Shown: one piece after another, positions 34,551-45,553 of the stretch
How positions within the stretch are numbered: position 1 is the stretch's first letter
How the letters are laid out: each line of letters opens with the position of its first letter
Origin: Astrocystis sublimbata
Lineage: Eukaryota > Ascomycota > Sordariomycetes > Xylariales > Xylariaceae
Length of the DNA: 64,000 nucleotides
Reading direction: 5' to 3'
NCBI GenBank assembly: GCA_022453515.1
Contig: JAJNNY010000001.1
Span: 62,001 to 126,000 of the forward strand
Translations under genes and position numbers: made by a program
The notes under the pieces: generated by a model
What the model saw: the letters and a program-made list of their open reading frames with translations, nothing else
Databases searched by the model: none
Told to the model about the DNA's origin: nothing

Positions 34551-35348
34551 TCAGCGTGGGGGCCTCCTCCAATCACGTTTGCAATAGCGAGTACAATCAT
34601 GATGACGAAACCATTGTCTCATCCCCTCCTTGCCGTAATCCATCTCACCGTAATACTGCATTTCCGAAAAAATGATGAAGTCTGTCAAGGTGCTGCAAAT
34701 TTCGTTAGCTTATTCTTATGTACTAAAAGAAAAGAAATCCAAACGTTTGTCACTTACCATTCGTTTGGCCCGAAGCCCCCTTGAATATCGCATAAGAAAG
34801 TCTGGCCCCAACTGTTGTGATAAGTCCAGTGGCTCAAAGCTTGCATCTTATCGGACCACGGATCTCCGCGTTGAAACACCTCGCCATTTGGGGCGTTGTA
34901 CTTCTGATAATTCTTTACCACTATACAAGTTGGAGTTAGTATTGGCGAATTCTCAACACATCAATAATTGTAAAAAGTTTCGCGAACTGCATAGTTTGGA
35001 CAGAGTGAAAAACACAATGAGACTAAACTTACTGGGTTCAACAAGCACTAGGACGTTAGTTCCGTAAACCTCAGGTACGTTGCAATGGACGGTTTGGCGA
35101 ATAATTCTCGCTACGTTGAACTCATGGATTATGTCCTTCGCTCTCATAGCTATCAAAATCTCCTCGGAATAAAAAGATCTGTTTGTAATTACACGATCCT
35201 TGAACACTTTGGCCACACAATGTTGCTTCCTTCGTGGACCATTGATGTAGACACCAGAAAAGACATCTTTAAAGTACCCCTCCGAAAATTTGCCCGCCCG
35301 AAGGTTAAGGTATATTTTCTCGCCGGTGCACATTGCTAATTCCGGCAT
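34551..35348 (-). CDS. Compact alpha-kinase (MHCK/EF2K-type) domain protein
   Basis: Three exons on the minus strand (35348-35033, 34920-34758, 34692-34551) close exactly in phase to 206 residues that are all kinase domain. Lys47 in CVAKVFK matches the ATP-binding lysine. EVYGTNVLVLVEP is the hinge-like strand. QALSHWTYHNSWGQTFLCDIQGG (CDIQGG at 149-154) is the catalytic Asp/Gln block of alpha-kinases. TLTDFIIFSE and GKEGMRQWFRHHDCTRYC supply the C-terminal zinc-chelating His and Cys residues (H191, C193, C197 among them). Introns have GTAAGT donors and TAG/CAG acceptors. Fungal alpha-kinases of this solitary type are often expanded and their substrates are unknown. The usual glycine-rich GxGxxG loop is only partly visible. 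Because it is split into short exons it is easy to miss. Confidence 0.82.
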
Positions 35349-36694
35349 TGTTTGATGATGGCGGTCGGAAATTCAAATTCCTGGATCGGATGGCGCGATG
35401 GAGCGATGTATTGGCTACTGGAAGCTGTCGACATGAGCGTTAAGAAAGCGAACTGCATTAGGTAGCAGAAGCACGACGGAGCGGAACGATGCTTTCAGCT
35501 AAAGTTATATAGTGTATGCAGCTACCCGTAAGGTCATTTGATACACTATGTGAGATTTTGTTAAGACGCTGAGAGCAAAGAGATGGGGAACAAACAGTTA
35601 TTATGCAACAATTATAACAACGGCATTCATAAAATGAAACAACCCGATTGTCATATCTTTTTCAAAGAACTGCTTGAGCTTGGACTTCTAACACTCCGAG
35701 GAACCCAGCTATCAAAGACAACGAGACCGAGTTTTTGGTAACATTATAACATAGAGAGCTTGTAAAACCTCGGTCAGGGGTTCTTAATATGCCTGGTTCT
35801 GACACATCATGGCAAAGTTCGACATGCTTGTAGTGACGTTTCCTGACTAAAAGCTCGATGTACCCAAGGTACCTAAGTGAAGTGTCATTCCAGATGACAT
35901 GTCGAGTAACCTTGCTACACTGTTCAATTGGCTGTGTTCAATACCTAAGGCACTTACCTACCTACTTTAAATCTTACCTCAATTGGTTTTGTTTTTGTCA
36001 CTGTGCTGCCAATAGCGTGGGTCCATTCTCATCTTGTGTGGCTTTTGTGGACAGCGTTCCCTCTTTCTAGTGCGTGAATGAATATGTAGCTTCAGCGTAC
36101 CGATATCACCTATTATCAGCAACTCCGCTATCTTCCAAACAAAGATTGACGGTTTGGCCAAGAACCCCATGTATTGGAAACAATACCGATAGCCTAGACC
36201 GGTGTACTCACGGAAGAGTAGTTGCGGCATAATAATTATCATCAGGGAGTGTATCAAACTACAGTTACTTTATGCCAAGCGGAAGTGCAACCGTTGATGG
36301 GACCTCAGATGCAGTGCTTGCTAATGTAAGGATTGGGTGAGTGGTACAAGTATTTCTTAGTCTTTTTCACATTGATACTAACATTATTCACTACGTTCAC
36401 TACTCTGTGCGATGTGATCTTGATCGTCTTTTCATGTTTTATGCCTAAAGGTGCTAGAGGAAGAGAGAGCCAAACTTTTATGAGGATATATCAAAATTTA
36501 TGAATATCCATCCCTGTTCTCTCTGTTTGCTCTGGTACATTGCAGTCCCCTATTCCAAGTTCAACCTAGTTGAGGGAATGATTTTGGAGTCTTTTGACTG
36601 AATTGCCCATCAGACTCCCGGTATGGGTATGGTCGGATGAATTATCTGGCGTATTTTGCCCGAGCTAGTCTTTGGATGATGATCTGGGCCTTTT

Positions 36695-36716
36695 GGGGGG
36701 GGGGGGGGGGGGGGGG
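36695..36716. repeat. Homopolymer of 22 G
   Basis: Uninterrupted G run followed by CGCGGGGGG. It can form a G-quadruplex or cause assembly-length errors. Confidence 0.95.
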
Positions 36717-37189
36717 CGCGGGGGGAAGTGGTGAGAGAGTCGTTGGGTGGGAAGAGTTCGATCCAATAGCCGAGGAAGGCCATCTGTCAAACCCCCAGAC
36801 TTCCAGTCTACCCGAATTTCGTCTTCAAAATCGTTGTCGTAGTCCAGCTGGCCGTGGACGTTCCAGATAGCAGGGCGGCTCGGCAGGCTGTCTGCACGGC
36901 TAAACATGACTGGGCCCTGTCATGAGAAAGGCGGCCTGCGTCTTTGGTATCTGCTCGCAGCACATGCGGCCGTGGTATCGGGTCAATCTCACAGAGATGG
37001 TGAAAGCTCTCGAGACATTGGACGTGCACGCGAAGTAGAAGGTCGAGTCGTAGGATTGAAGGGAGGAGTTGGCGTGGGCACACATCAAGCTTGTTCAAAT
37101 TCCTCTTCCTCAGACATGGTAGCGTGATGGGAAGAGTAATGCGTGAAGCCGATGGTCTTTGATGGATGGAACCCTGAAATCCCCTCTCT

Positions 37190-37280
37190 GTGTCCTGCCG
37201 AATCTTGGTGCAGTACGCCGCATTGTTGCAGTGACGGCACTTCTACGTAGTCGCCTTGAGACAGACGAGGCAGACACTCG
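37190..37280 (-). pseudogene. Degenerate MYND-like zinc-finger fragment
   Basis: On the minus strand one frame reads CLVC, seven positions including an in-frame TAG, then KCRHCNNAAYC. This matches the first six ligands of a MYND finger (C-x2-C-x7-C-x2-C-x4-YC). The following Cys is Arg and the later W/H/C ligands are absent. It may be a decayed MYND-domain gene, or chance. Confidence 0.25.
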
Positions 37281-38184
37281 AGCTTGGGCCTGAACCCGAC
37301 GTTGTAAATCAGCCCAAGCATGGGTGGTCCTCTCCCACTCAGGTCGCACGCCAAGCAGGCATTGCAACATGAACGCGAAGAGGGTAGAAGAACCGAGATC
37401 GCGCGAACGACATCGTCTCCGGGTCGACTTCACGATAGGTGCCGTCCCGGTTCTTCAGGTGCTTGAACCCTTGCCTGGCAACAGAACAGTTCGAGCGGAT
37501 GCTTCGAGACAGGATGCTTGTTGGCACCGCTAGAAGCACTACGAGGCACGAGTAAGTAACAATGTAGAGTTGTGAGTTGTCAAGGCTGCTTACCTAGCGT
37601 TGGCATCAAAGTTGTTGTCCCTCCTGATATTTGAAACGCCTCTCGGCCTCCGCAGTCTGCGCTGGAAGTTGTTAGGTCGGAGGGCTTTGTTCTAGAAACA
37701 AGTTGATTGATAATGTTGAGAAAAAATATGGAGGGACAGATGGGGGAGCTGGGGGTTATTTATGTTCGGCAGAGAACTGGTCGCATGGGCCCGTGCATGG
37801 CATTCACCATAGGTGCACTGCGCTAATGGCTTGTGTGAGCGAGGGATTGTCCGTGGTCCTTGGACATAGGGCACTTAGACTGCTTCAAGAGTACGTCACA
37901 GTCAATGCTTTGTTGCTCTGATGAAGATTAGCGCGCTCGTGACCCAGGGCAGCCTTCGGATGCTCATGAGTCACTACACAAACATCTGCACGTTTTAATC
38001 TGGTCTTTGATTGTTTACCAGGATTTTCATCTGACTACCTATGTGTTGCCGCCCTTGCTATTGAGACAGATTACGCAACCTTGCCCAGGTATGGAACAGT
38101 AGCTCATAGCACCTCCTCGGTATTGTCTCAAACCTCCCCAAGCCAGGCACAGGCTTGACTAAGTCATTAAACTTCTGTCTTGAC

Positions 38185-39960
38185 TTACTTGATATCTTCC
38201 TTGATGAAGCTAGCGCCCATCTCAGCTACAGCGTAAACAACAGCCTGGGGTTGGGCTGTCGGCTCTATGGGTATGACACTTGCATCACACACTCGGAGAT
38301 TAGAGCACCCATAGACTCGCAGTCTGCTGTCCACCACGCCACCCATGGCAAGTGGCATCATGGAGCACGTGCCGGTGTAATGGTAAGCACCATCCACGGT
38401 GCGGCGAACATAATCCTTTGTGTAATCTAAGTCTGTGAACCGCTTGGTGTAGGGTTTCAGATGCTGCATGATCGGCTCTGCCTTGGTGATGATGTCCTCT
38501 GTGAAGCGGAGTTGGCGTGCCAGTACCTCTAGGTCCAAAGGGTGGGATAGATAACGACAGTCGATGTCCACACCTTCATTAGTGCTGGCATGTTCTGGCT
38601 TCGGGCTGGTAGTATGCACAGTGCCTCTAGAAAGCGGGTGTGACAGTTCGACCGCAACAGAGACAAACTTGCCAGGGGCACGGTAGGTTGGGCTTGGAGC
38701 ATCGAAAGGCGCGTATGCTGGGCCAAAAACGTAATTACCTACTGCCTCCGAAGGGTCTGTGAGGACCTTGCGCACAAATGCCTTGTGCGTGACGCTGAAA
38801 GCCATAGTAGTGAATGAAGAGTCAGGTGCAGCTGGGTCGGTATCCAACAGTAGGTTGAGCTCCTTGTGCCCATCTTCACTATGGAAGTCCGGTAGCGGAA
38901 GTTGGGCCATAGTAACCATGTTACTTGTACTCATTGGGCCTGTTCCTTGAGTGCCATAGTTGTGCATAGCGGCGGCAACAGCGTCAGGCTCCTGACGGAA
39001 GAAAGCATCAATCGTGTCTACTTCGTCGCGAACCTCAAACACTAATCCTGTAAACAGGTGGTTTTGAAGATTCTCGCCCACATAGGGATTGTCAATTATG
39101 ACATCGATCTCCAAACGTTGGAGCAAACCAGCCCCGCCAATTCCCGAACGCTCGAGAATTCGGGGCGAGTTAATGACCCCGGCAGCAATGATGACTTCTT
39201 TGCGGGCTGCGATAGTTTGGAGCTCGCCTGTGTTGGACAAGAATTGAACCCCTTTAGCGACGGCCTCGCCACCTGATGGACTCTTCTCAAGGAGCACTTT
39301 AGTAACTGTTGCCCCGGTCTGGATACTCAGGTTAGATCTGTTCCGAACTGGATCCAGATAAGCATTGGCAGCATAACTCCGTTGCATCGTTTTGGGGTCA
39401 ATGCTCTCCGGCGCGATATTCGGTCCGCCAAGACGGCCATAGAGGGGATTCGTCGTCGGAAACCCCACAGATTGCAGGCCGTCAATCCAGGCTTTCTCCC
39501 AAAGTCCTTCCGGCGCAGCAAGCGTAAGCTGTACTGGGCCTGTTCCTTCTGTCATATCCAACGGCTTGTGCAAAGTGAACGATTTCTTCAGAGCATCCTC
39601 GTAGGTAGCGTAATCCCAGCCTTCGTTGCCCAGGCTCTTCCATGCCTCCACATGAGAGCGGGATGTAGAGGTGAAGAGGAAGCTATTGATTGCACTAGAG
39701 CCTCCCAGGGCCTTCCCCTGTGGAACTGTGATCTTTCGTTCCATATTTTGTTGGGGTACCGTCTGGAACGTCCAGTTGGCAGGAGAGCTCGTAAGCATCG
39801 GCCAAGCGCCGGGCGTGAGTGTGCTTGGGTCCGCGGCACGGTCTTCGCCGCTTTCGAGAACCATCACCTGTAAATCTGGGTCTTCGGAGAGGCGGTTCGC
39901 TAGGACAAGTCCTGAAGTGCCGCCGCCCACGATGACAATGTCGCAAGTCTCTGAAGCCAT
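38185..39960 (-). CDS. GMC oxidoreductase (choline dehydrogenase/aryl-alcohol oxidase-like)
   Basis: Intronless, 591 residues, the usual GMC length. The N-terminus DIVIVGGGTSGLVLANRL is the dinucleotide-binding motif and begins with no signal peptide, so the enzyme is probably intracellular. The GMC signatures are PQGKALGGSSAINSFLF (signature 1) and AGVINSPRILERSGIGG (signature 2). The first catalytic residue is His near 527 in AYHYTGTCSM. The second catalytic position, normally His or Asn in a (G)N-x-Q context, appears here as Gln near 569 (PTAQPQAVVYAVAE). FAD-dependent alcohol or amine oxidation is expected; the substrate is unknown. Whether the Gln substitution alters activity is not known. 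No partner gene lies within 2.5 kb on either side. Confidence 0.88.
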   Translation of the reverse strand: MASETCDIVIVGGGTSGLVLANRLSEDPDLQVMVLESGEDRAADPSTLTPGAWPMLTSSPANWTFQTVPQQNMERKITVPQGKALGGSSAINSFLFTSTSRSHVEAWKSLGNEGWDYATYEDALKKSFTLHKPLDMTEGTGPVQLTLAAPEGLWEKAWIDGLQSVGFPTTNPLYGRLGGPNIAPESIDPKTMQRSYAANAYLDPVRNRSNLSIQTGATVTKVLLEKSPSGGEAVAKGVQFLSNTGELQTIAARKEVIIAAGVINSPRILERSGIGGAGLLQRLEIDVIIDNPYVGENLQNHLFTGLVFEVRDEVDTIDAFFRQEPDAVAAAMHNYGTQGTGPMSTSNMVTMAQLPLPDFHSEDGHKELNLLLDTDPAAPDSSFTTMAFSVTHKAFVRKVLTDPSEAVGNYVFGPAYAPFDAPSPTYRAPGKFVSVAVELSHPLSRGTVHTTSPKPEHASTNEGVDIDCRYLSHPLDLEVLARQLRFTEDIITKAEPIMQHLKPYTKRFTDLDYTKDYVRRTVDGAYHYTGTCSMMPLAMGGVVDSRLRVYGCSNLRVCDASVIPIEPTAQPQAVVYAVAEMGASFIKEDIK

Positions 39961-42758
39961 CTTCGCGATATCTTGTTACTAAAGGTTGTGCAGGATTTGA
40001 GATGTTCCTCGGACAGAAAGACAGAAATAGTTGATGTGGTTGGGTCGCTTCGTTAATTTAAAGACGAAATTTTGAACTTCGAGCAAAGAACCCTTTTTGT
40101 TGGGATTCAGAGTGCCACTGTCTAGTCATTTGCAGTCGTTCGCAATGAGGTCAACAGCAGTTAGGATGACCTGCAGATCCTCAGACCAACATCACAAACT
40201 AACATGTCTTCCAAACCAATCATTTGGTTGCACAAATAAAATCAACCAACAGACCAATTGCATTCCGCTCGGTGACAAGGTTGTCTATAGTTAGGTGACT
40301 GCATTCCTGATGGATGCACGTGGTTTTTGACTTTGCACTCCATTATCTGACAAAGCCTGCTGCATCTTGCCGATAGCTATTCCTTAGATACAGCTTTGTT
40401 TGAGTGATCAAAGAAGTGATAGTATATTTACCTTGATGTCATAGGGCCAAGGCCATAAAAGACCATTGCTGTTGCAAGACTTGACGTAGTTAGTCTGGCA
40501 CAAGCGCTAATCCATTGGAGAAGGTTTGAAAGGATAAAAAGGCGCCAAAAACAGGTGCACATAAAGACATAGGGCTTGGTGACTCGATATTTCATGTTTC
40601 TCATGTGAAATATTGGTATTATATGTGAATGGGAGGAAGGGAGATACAAAAGGGGTTAGGCTAGGTTGTCGCATGTTTGTGTGCATCTATGTCAACAGAA
40701 CAATATCATCCAAAACCAGAATTGGATAGCCGCAAAACACGAACATTGATGAATGCACGATAATTATATTGAATGAGAAGGATGTTAAGTAATTGTCAAC
40801 ATTTGTCAGCATTCAATCCGGAGGCTCCAGGAAAAGGGGCGTCACTGCTAGAATAAAGGAACGGGCAGCTTGTGAGGGACCAAGCTAGGAAATAAGGCCC
40901 CAGATCGTCTAGGACTACTTCATGGCCGTAGATAATCTTGGCATACACATTTATAGCATTGTAAAGGGAGTTGAAATTAATCATCTATCGCTGGACTGAC
41001 GAGTCATTGGGAACAAGAGCGCAGCTATTGCCATGTTTGATGGGGATCTAATTGCGGTCTGTGACATCTGATTTCCAATAGGGGATAGAATTCAAGTGAG
41101 TTTAATAAAAGGCTAGAAAGCAAAATCACATACCATATGACAGATGGGTAATATACAACCGTGTTACTCCAGAAGCCAACAAGGCAACTCCACAAGCACA
41201 CTTCAGCATTGGACGGAAACGATCATTTCGAATTTCTCTGAACTTCACCGGGCGAAGTTTCTACAATATCAGTATGGCGCACCAACAATCCACCTACTTC
41301 CAGATGATAACCGTGTCTGAGTGTTGGTGGATATTAAGACTGGGGTGATGCCCCCCCCACAAGATGAAATTATGATGAATGAATAGTTTGGTACATACCA
41401 TATCCGTCATTCTCGTCCATTCGCATTCACTAATCTTCGAAAGTATCTGAATATCAAGTATATAGTCTACGATGAGCATGGCTTGTCAATGGGAACAACG
41501 TGAGGGGGGCTGGTTCGAATCAAAGTGAAATGATCGATATCAACTGCGTTGGAACATGCGCAGGCTCTACGGATCGGATTTGGAACCAGTTTTTGCTTGC
41601 CGAAGACGCACTCATAGTAATCTTTTCTTTGTGGGGGTTCTCAGAACCTCGGCGCTCCCCCGGATAACGGCATGTGGCAGTTTTCAAGATCTTGAACGAA
41701 GGCGCAATTTGGCACACCAGAGCCTACCCGAATTCCGTGAAGCTGTCTTCATAACTGCCTGCTTGGTAATCAAACGGTCACATTGCCCCTATTCTGTTAA
41801 TATTGGCCTCGGCCTGATTCGCAAATCACTAGACGTTCGACAAGGTATTGAAATTGAAAACCTAAACCCGTTCGTGCGGACGAATCCCACACTTCTAATA
41901 CGGGCCAGTGACCACAGATCTCATATATAATACTCAGGTGGCGGCCAAGCCTTATCAAAAGGCCGAACTGGCGCCGGCCCAATCTGCTTTATAGTTATAC
42001 CAAACGCTCGGGAGTTGAAATCATCACGATCGCCCATATCTTGATAACCGAATCATCTGATAGAGAATAAAAAAGAGAGAATCTATGTACCGAGGCTTTA
42101 GTCATCATGCCAACAACCTCAAAATTGCAAAAGAAACGAGGGCTTCCAGTTTTGCCCTAATCCCAGCAAAGCGTAATTGGGAAAGAAGGACCTATCACAA
42201 GCCTCTCTCCCCACTGCAGTTTTTGATGGCATTGTGGCGACCCCGAAGGAGCTGAGGTATAGTCAGGCTCCAGTAAAACATTCTGGGCAAGAGACAGTGA
42301 AAATCGTAATGCTTGGCGGCGCTGACCTGGATGGTGTCATTGGAGGGCATTTTAGCCGGGTAAACATCGTGCAGCCAGAACATAGCAGAGCAGCTCCACA
42401 GATCAATCAACTTGCGGAAGCATGGCAAGTCAGTCTGGAAGCGGTAATTAAATCAATTAAGTACGTCGAGACAAGACACCCAATCCAATCACTCTAGCAC
42501 CGACGAGCCCTTCGAGGGATTAAGGGCCACTCGGCAGTTCGGGAGCGCTTAGCTGCATCTATACCAGTGGCTATTTCCAGATGCTTAAGAACGACACGGC
42601 GTCGGGTTGTCGATGGCTGTTTCCCTTAATCCCTCGAGAACATCATTCCCTTTCTTCAAACCCGAGTTCCTCGGAGGAGCCCAAAGAAAACAATTTTCTT
42701 TTCTAGCGTCACAAGATTGAACTTCGCAAACTAGACGCGACTCAGAAAAAACTTCACG
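39961..42758. other. Intergenic region of about 2.8 kb
   Basis: No convincing gene. Several short minus-strand frames between 40796 and 41982 are bordered by plausible GT/AG sites, but no chain closes into a recognisable protein. A 106-codon plus-strand frame (42177-42497) starts near a run of unrelated sequence and has no signature. Confidence 0.5.
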
Positions 42759-44066
42759 ATGCAGTTGAAAGCCCTCGCTGCCGCGGCGCTGCTAGCACAG
42801 AATGCTGCTGCTCAGTTCAACATGCTGCGCTTCGCATGCTCCCAGCTTGTCGTCGATCGTATCGACCCCTTAGTCAACCCCGGCATGACATACACGCCTC
42901 ACTTGCACCAGATCGTCGGCGGTAACTCGTTGAACGTCACCATGGACCCTACGACCCATGATCTGGCGGCTTCCACGTGCACCTCTTGCTCTTTCAAGCA
43001 AGACAAGTCCAACTACTGGACCGCTGTCATGTTCTACAAGGCCAAGAACGGCACTTACAAGCGTGTTCCCCAGACTGGCAACGGCGGTCCCCAGGGCAAG
43101 CTCATCAACAAGGGCGGTTTGGATGTCTACTACATCCCCAGCGGAAAAGTCACAGCATTCAAGAAGGTAAGCCCTCTCATCTCACCAACGTGAATACTCG
43201 AAAAGCTAATCTGAATTGAAGGGTTTCCGCATGCTGGCTGGCAACGCCGCAAACACCGACCCCAGCAAGACCCCCAAGGCCAACATCTGCCACCGATGCT
43301 GGACTGGCTACACCGACACTCCCTTCGTCGGTGGTGCTCCTTGCTCTGGAGCTGACACCGTCGACATTCCTCACGGCAAGAACTGCAAGATGATTCGACA
43401 GACCATCATCTTCCCAACGTGAGTTCTATATCTACTTCTTTACCCCCCGAAACGAGCTGAGCTGATCGTATCTATAGCTGCTGGGATGGCAAGAACCTCG
43501 ACAGCCCGGACCACCAAAGCCACGTCGCCTACAGCTCCGGATTCGGCGCCACCGGCGGCGGTGCCTGCCCCGGGACGCACCCCGTCAAGCTTCCCCAGAT
43601 CATGTACGAGCTGATGTGGGATGTACGCGAGTTCGCCGACTCTGCCGACTTCCCCACTGACGGATCGAACCCTTACATCTACAGCATGAACGTCGGGTAA
43701 GGCGAAATAAGCAGCTCCTCAAAATGTAGACATGCTAACCAATGGGATGTGTAGTGGTGCTGCTGCCCACGGTGACTACGTCTTCGGCTGGGAAGGCGAC
43801 ACACTCCAGAAGGCCATGGACAACTCATGCAACCTGAACCAAGATTGCCCCCGCGCCGGCATCACCGCGCAGTCCGAGTCGCAATACAGCGCCTGCACCA
43901 TCAAGCAACAAGCTCCTGAGGATGTTGACGGATGTAAGCTATATGATCTTTTACTATACCTAACCTCGCTCGTGTCTGGGAGACTACATCTGTGTACGAT
44001 GCTGACTTTGATTGAACTACAGGGCTGAAGGAGCTCCCCATGGGAGAGATGGCTGTCAAGGCTTAA
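42759..44066 (+). CDS. Secreted DUF1996-domain protein
   Basis: Five exons (42759-43166, 43222-43418, 43478-43696, 43755-43933, 44023-44066) close in phase to 348 residues. A signal peptide covers about residues 1-18 (MQLKALAAAALLAQNAAA). The mature part begins QFNMLRFACSQLVVDRIDPLVNPG and shows the DUF1996 pattern: HLHQIVGGN, TSCSFKQDKSNYW, ICHRCW, the CWDGKNLDSPDHQSHVAY block and HGDYVFGWEGD. Conserved Cys, His and aromatic residues suggest a disulfide-rich extracellular fold, perhaps metal- or sugar-binding. Function of the family is not settled; members are common in wood- and litter-decay and insect-associated fungi. The last coding exon is only 44 bp. Confidence 0.92.
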
Positions 44067-44743
44067 TAGACATATACGAAGGCTTCGAATGTAATCGCAC
44101 GTATAGTCAAATCAATTCTAGCCGTATGGTGTATTGTAGTTGTCCGGGAAAGGAGACAGATGCTGGGATTCGTGCAGACGGTCGATGATCCTTAGTCAGC
44201 ACTTTCTTGCCAAAACAATTATTACTGTTGAATTTTTCGTTCCCACAAGTTCTCAAAGCTCAGTTTTAAGATCAATCTTTTCAAATTCTCCTTTCGATTG
44301 GTGCTCGTAGTAGCGCGGTCTTTAATAAGTCAAGTACCTATATATAGAAATGCAGACTAGTAGATTGAGCGCACCATTCAAAGTTAAGGAGGCAATATGA
44401 TCGAAATTTTGGGGTTTCATATCAACCGCAAGGTTCATCACAAGACTTCGAATGTGAATTGGCCAACTCTTAGGAAGTGTGAGGTTCAATCTGTATCTTG
44501 GTTTCCTTTCACAAAGGGTGATCTTGACCATCGTGACGCCCCGACTCTTAAAACTAGGTGTCCTCAGGGCCAGTAGAATATCCAGTTCATGTAGTCATTT
44601 CATTTTCTACCAAGCGAAGATATTCTAGAAGCATATCGAGCCACGATACAAAGGAAACCGTACATGTTGCATGTCGTAATGTAGGTAAGTAGTAAGTACA
44701 TCGCCCCCAATATTTTCCTCCCCTCTGCTCAATTCGCCCCTCA
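44067..44743. other. Convergent intergenic region
   Basis: AT-rich spacer between the DUF1996 gene (+) and the cytochrome-like gene (-). No gene is seen. Confidence 0.55.
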
Positions 44744-45553
44744 TCACGCGTTCTTTTCAACCAGGCTATCGAATTCGGTGTTGCCAGCCCCTGCGAAATC
44801 GTGGTCCCAGTAGCTGATGGCATCGTGGACACTGAGCATAGCCGCAGTCGATGAACTAGGGGGTCTGGTCTTGGAATGCGCAAAGGCGAGGCGGTTGCTG
44901 CCGTTCGGGTTCAGCGTCTTGGTGTTGCTTCCTGTGGTGGTGAAGGTGCTGCAACCGCTGCATTTGGCCAGGATCTGCCAGTGCGTGCCGTTGGTCTTGC
45001 TTGCGCCCTTCAGGAGCTGGACCTGTGCGCCGTCGAACACCTGGGGCTGTGTGCGTTGACTGTGGTCGCGTTAGCTTCTATTTGGGAAGGAGTCGCACAG
45101 AGTCTAAACAGCAGCTCTGAATCATTCCTGTCAATCACAACGTACCTGGTGCGTCGGACGGAGATGACGGGTGTGTTTCCGTTGGCTGCCCAGCCCACCG
45201 TCAGGGGACAGTTGATCATGGATGCGCCCCAGGCGATGCCGGCCCATCCCACAGCGTTCGGGGCAATGATCTGGAAAACGAGATCGTAGTTCGAAGGCGC
45301 CGGGCTAGGTATGGCGACGCGGAATGTGACCGCTTGTGCGCCGAGCTGGTACGCGACACTGTACTCCGAGAAAGTGAAGCCAGTCTCGCCATCACGGACT
45401 ATAGTTGTGTCTGCGGCGAGACCCTCTGATGCTGATGAATGATCATCGTCAGCGACATTCTTGCGCTTTCCAACTAGATCTCATCAGACACTTACCACAT
45501 CCCAACAACGCTGCCCAGGAGGCAAGACCGAGACTCCAGCGCATCTTGGCCAT
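44744..45553 (-). CDS. Secreted CDH-type cytochrome domain (DOMON-like) protein
   Basis: Three exons (45553-45496, 45425-45146, 45059-44744) give 217 residues. The acceptor at 45060 was chosen over two nearby AGs because it alone keeps phase. A short signal peptide (MAKMRWSLGLASWAALLGC) precedes a single beta-sandwich domain of the cellobiose-dehydrogenase cytochrome type: FTFSEYSVAYQL, GWAGIAWGASMINCPLTVGW with the heme Met, and AAMLSVHDAISYWDHDFAGA with the probable heme His. Such stand-alone cytochromes pass electrons outside the cell, for example to lytic polysaccharide monooxygenases, or serve unknown redox partners. No flavodehydrogenase domain is fused here. Another ATG three codons downstream could also be the start. 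Confidence 0.85.

Larger units (their letters stand above)
35349..38184. other. Gene-poor region with G-tract and decayed frames
   Basis: No intact gene is recognised. A run of 22 G residues (36695-36716) and surrounding GC-rich sequence generate artefactual Pro- or Gly-rich frames. Between about 36800 and 37660 the minus strand has several overlapping open frames, one good-looking intron (GTAAGC donor near 37592, CTCGTAG acceptor near 37542) and a degenerate MYND-like finger, but no complete model closes. Half-sites related to TACCTAGGTA (GGTACCTAAG) occur near 35868. Confidence 0.5.

Noticed and set aside
36637..36870. Gly-rich frame through the G tract
   Set aside because: Artefact of the homopolymer.
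41480..41530. GGTTCGAATC, a tRNA B-box-like sequence
   Set aside because: No matching A box or cloverleaf stems in the preceding 60 bases.
42177..42497. 106-codon plus-strand frame before the DUF1996 gene
   Set aside because: No signature, no clear ATG context, no splice partners.
38185..45553. A split cellobiose dehydrogenase made of the GMC and cytochrome genes
   Set aside because: The GMC enzyme has no signal peptide, the genes are 5 kb apart and not adjacent; kept only as a low-level idea in the findings.
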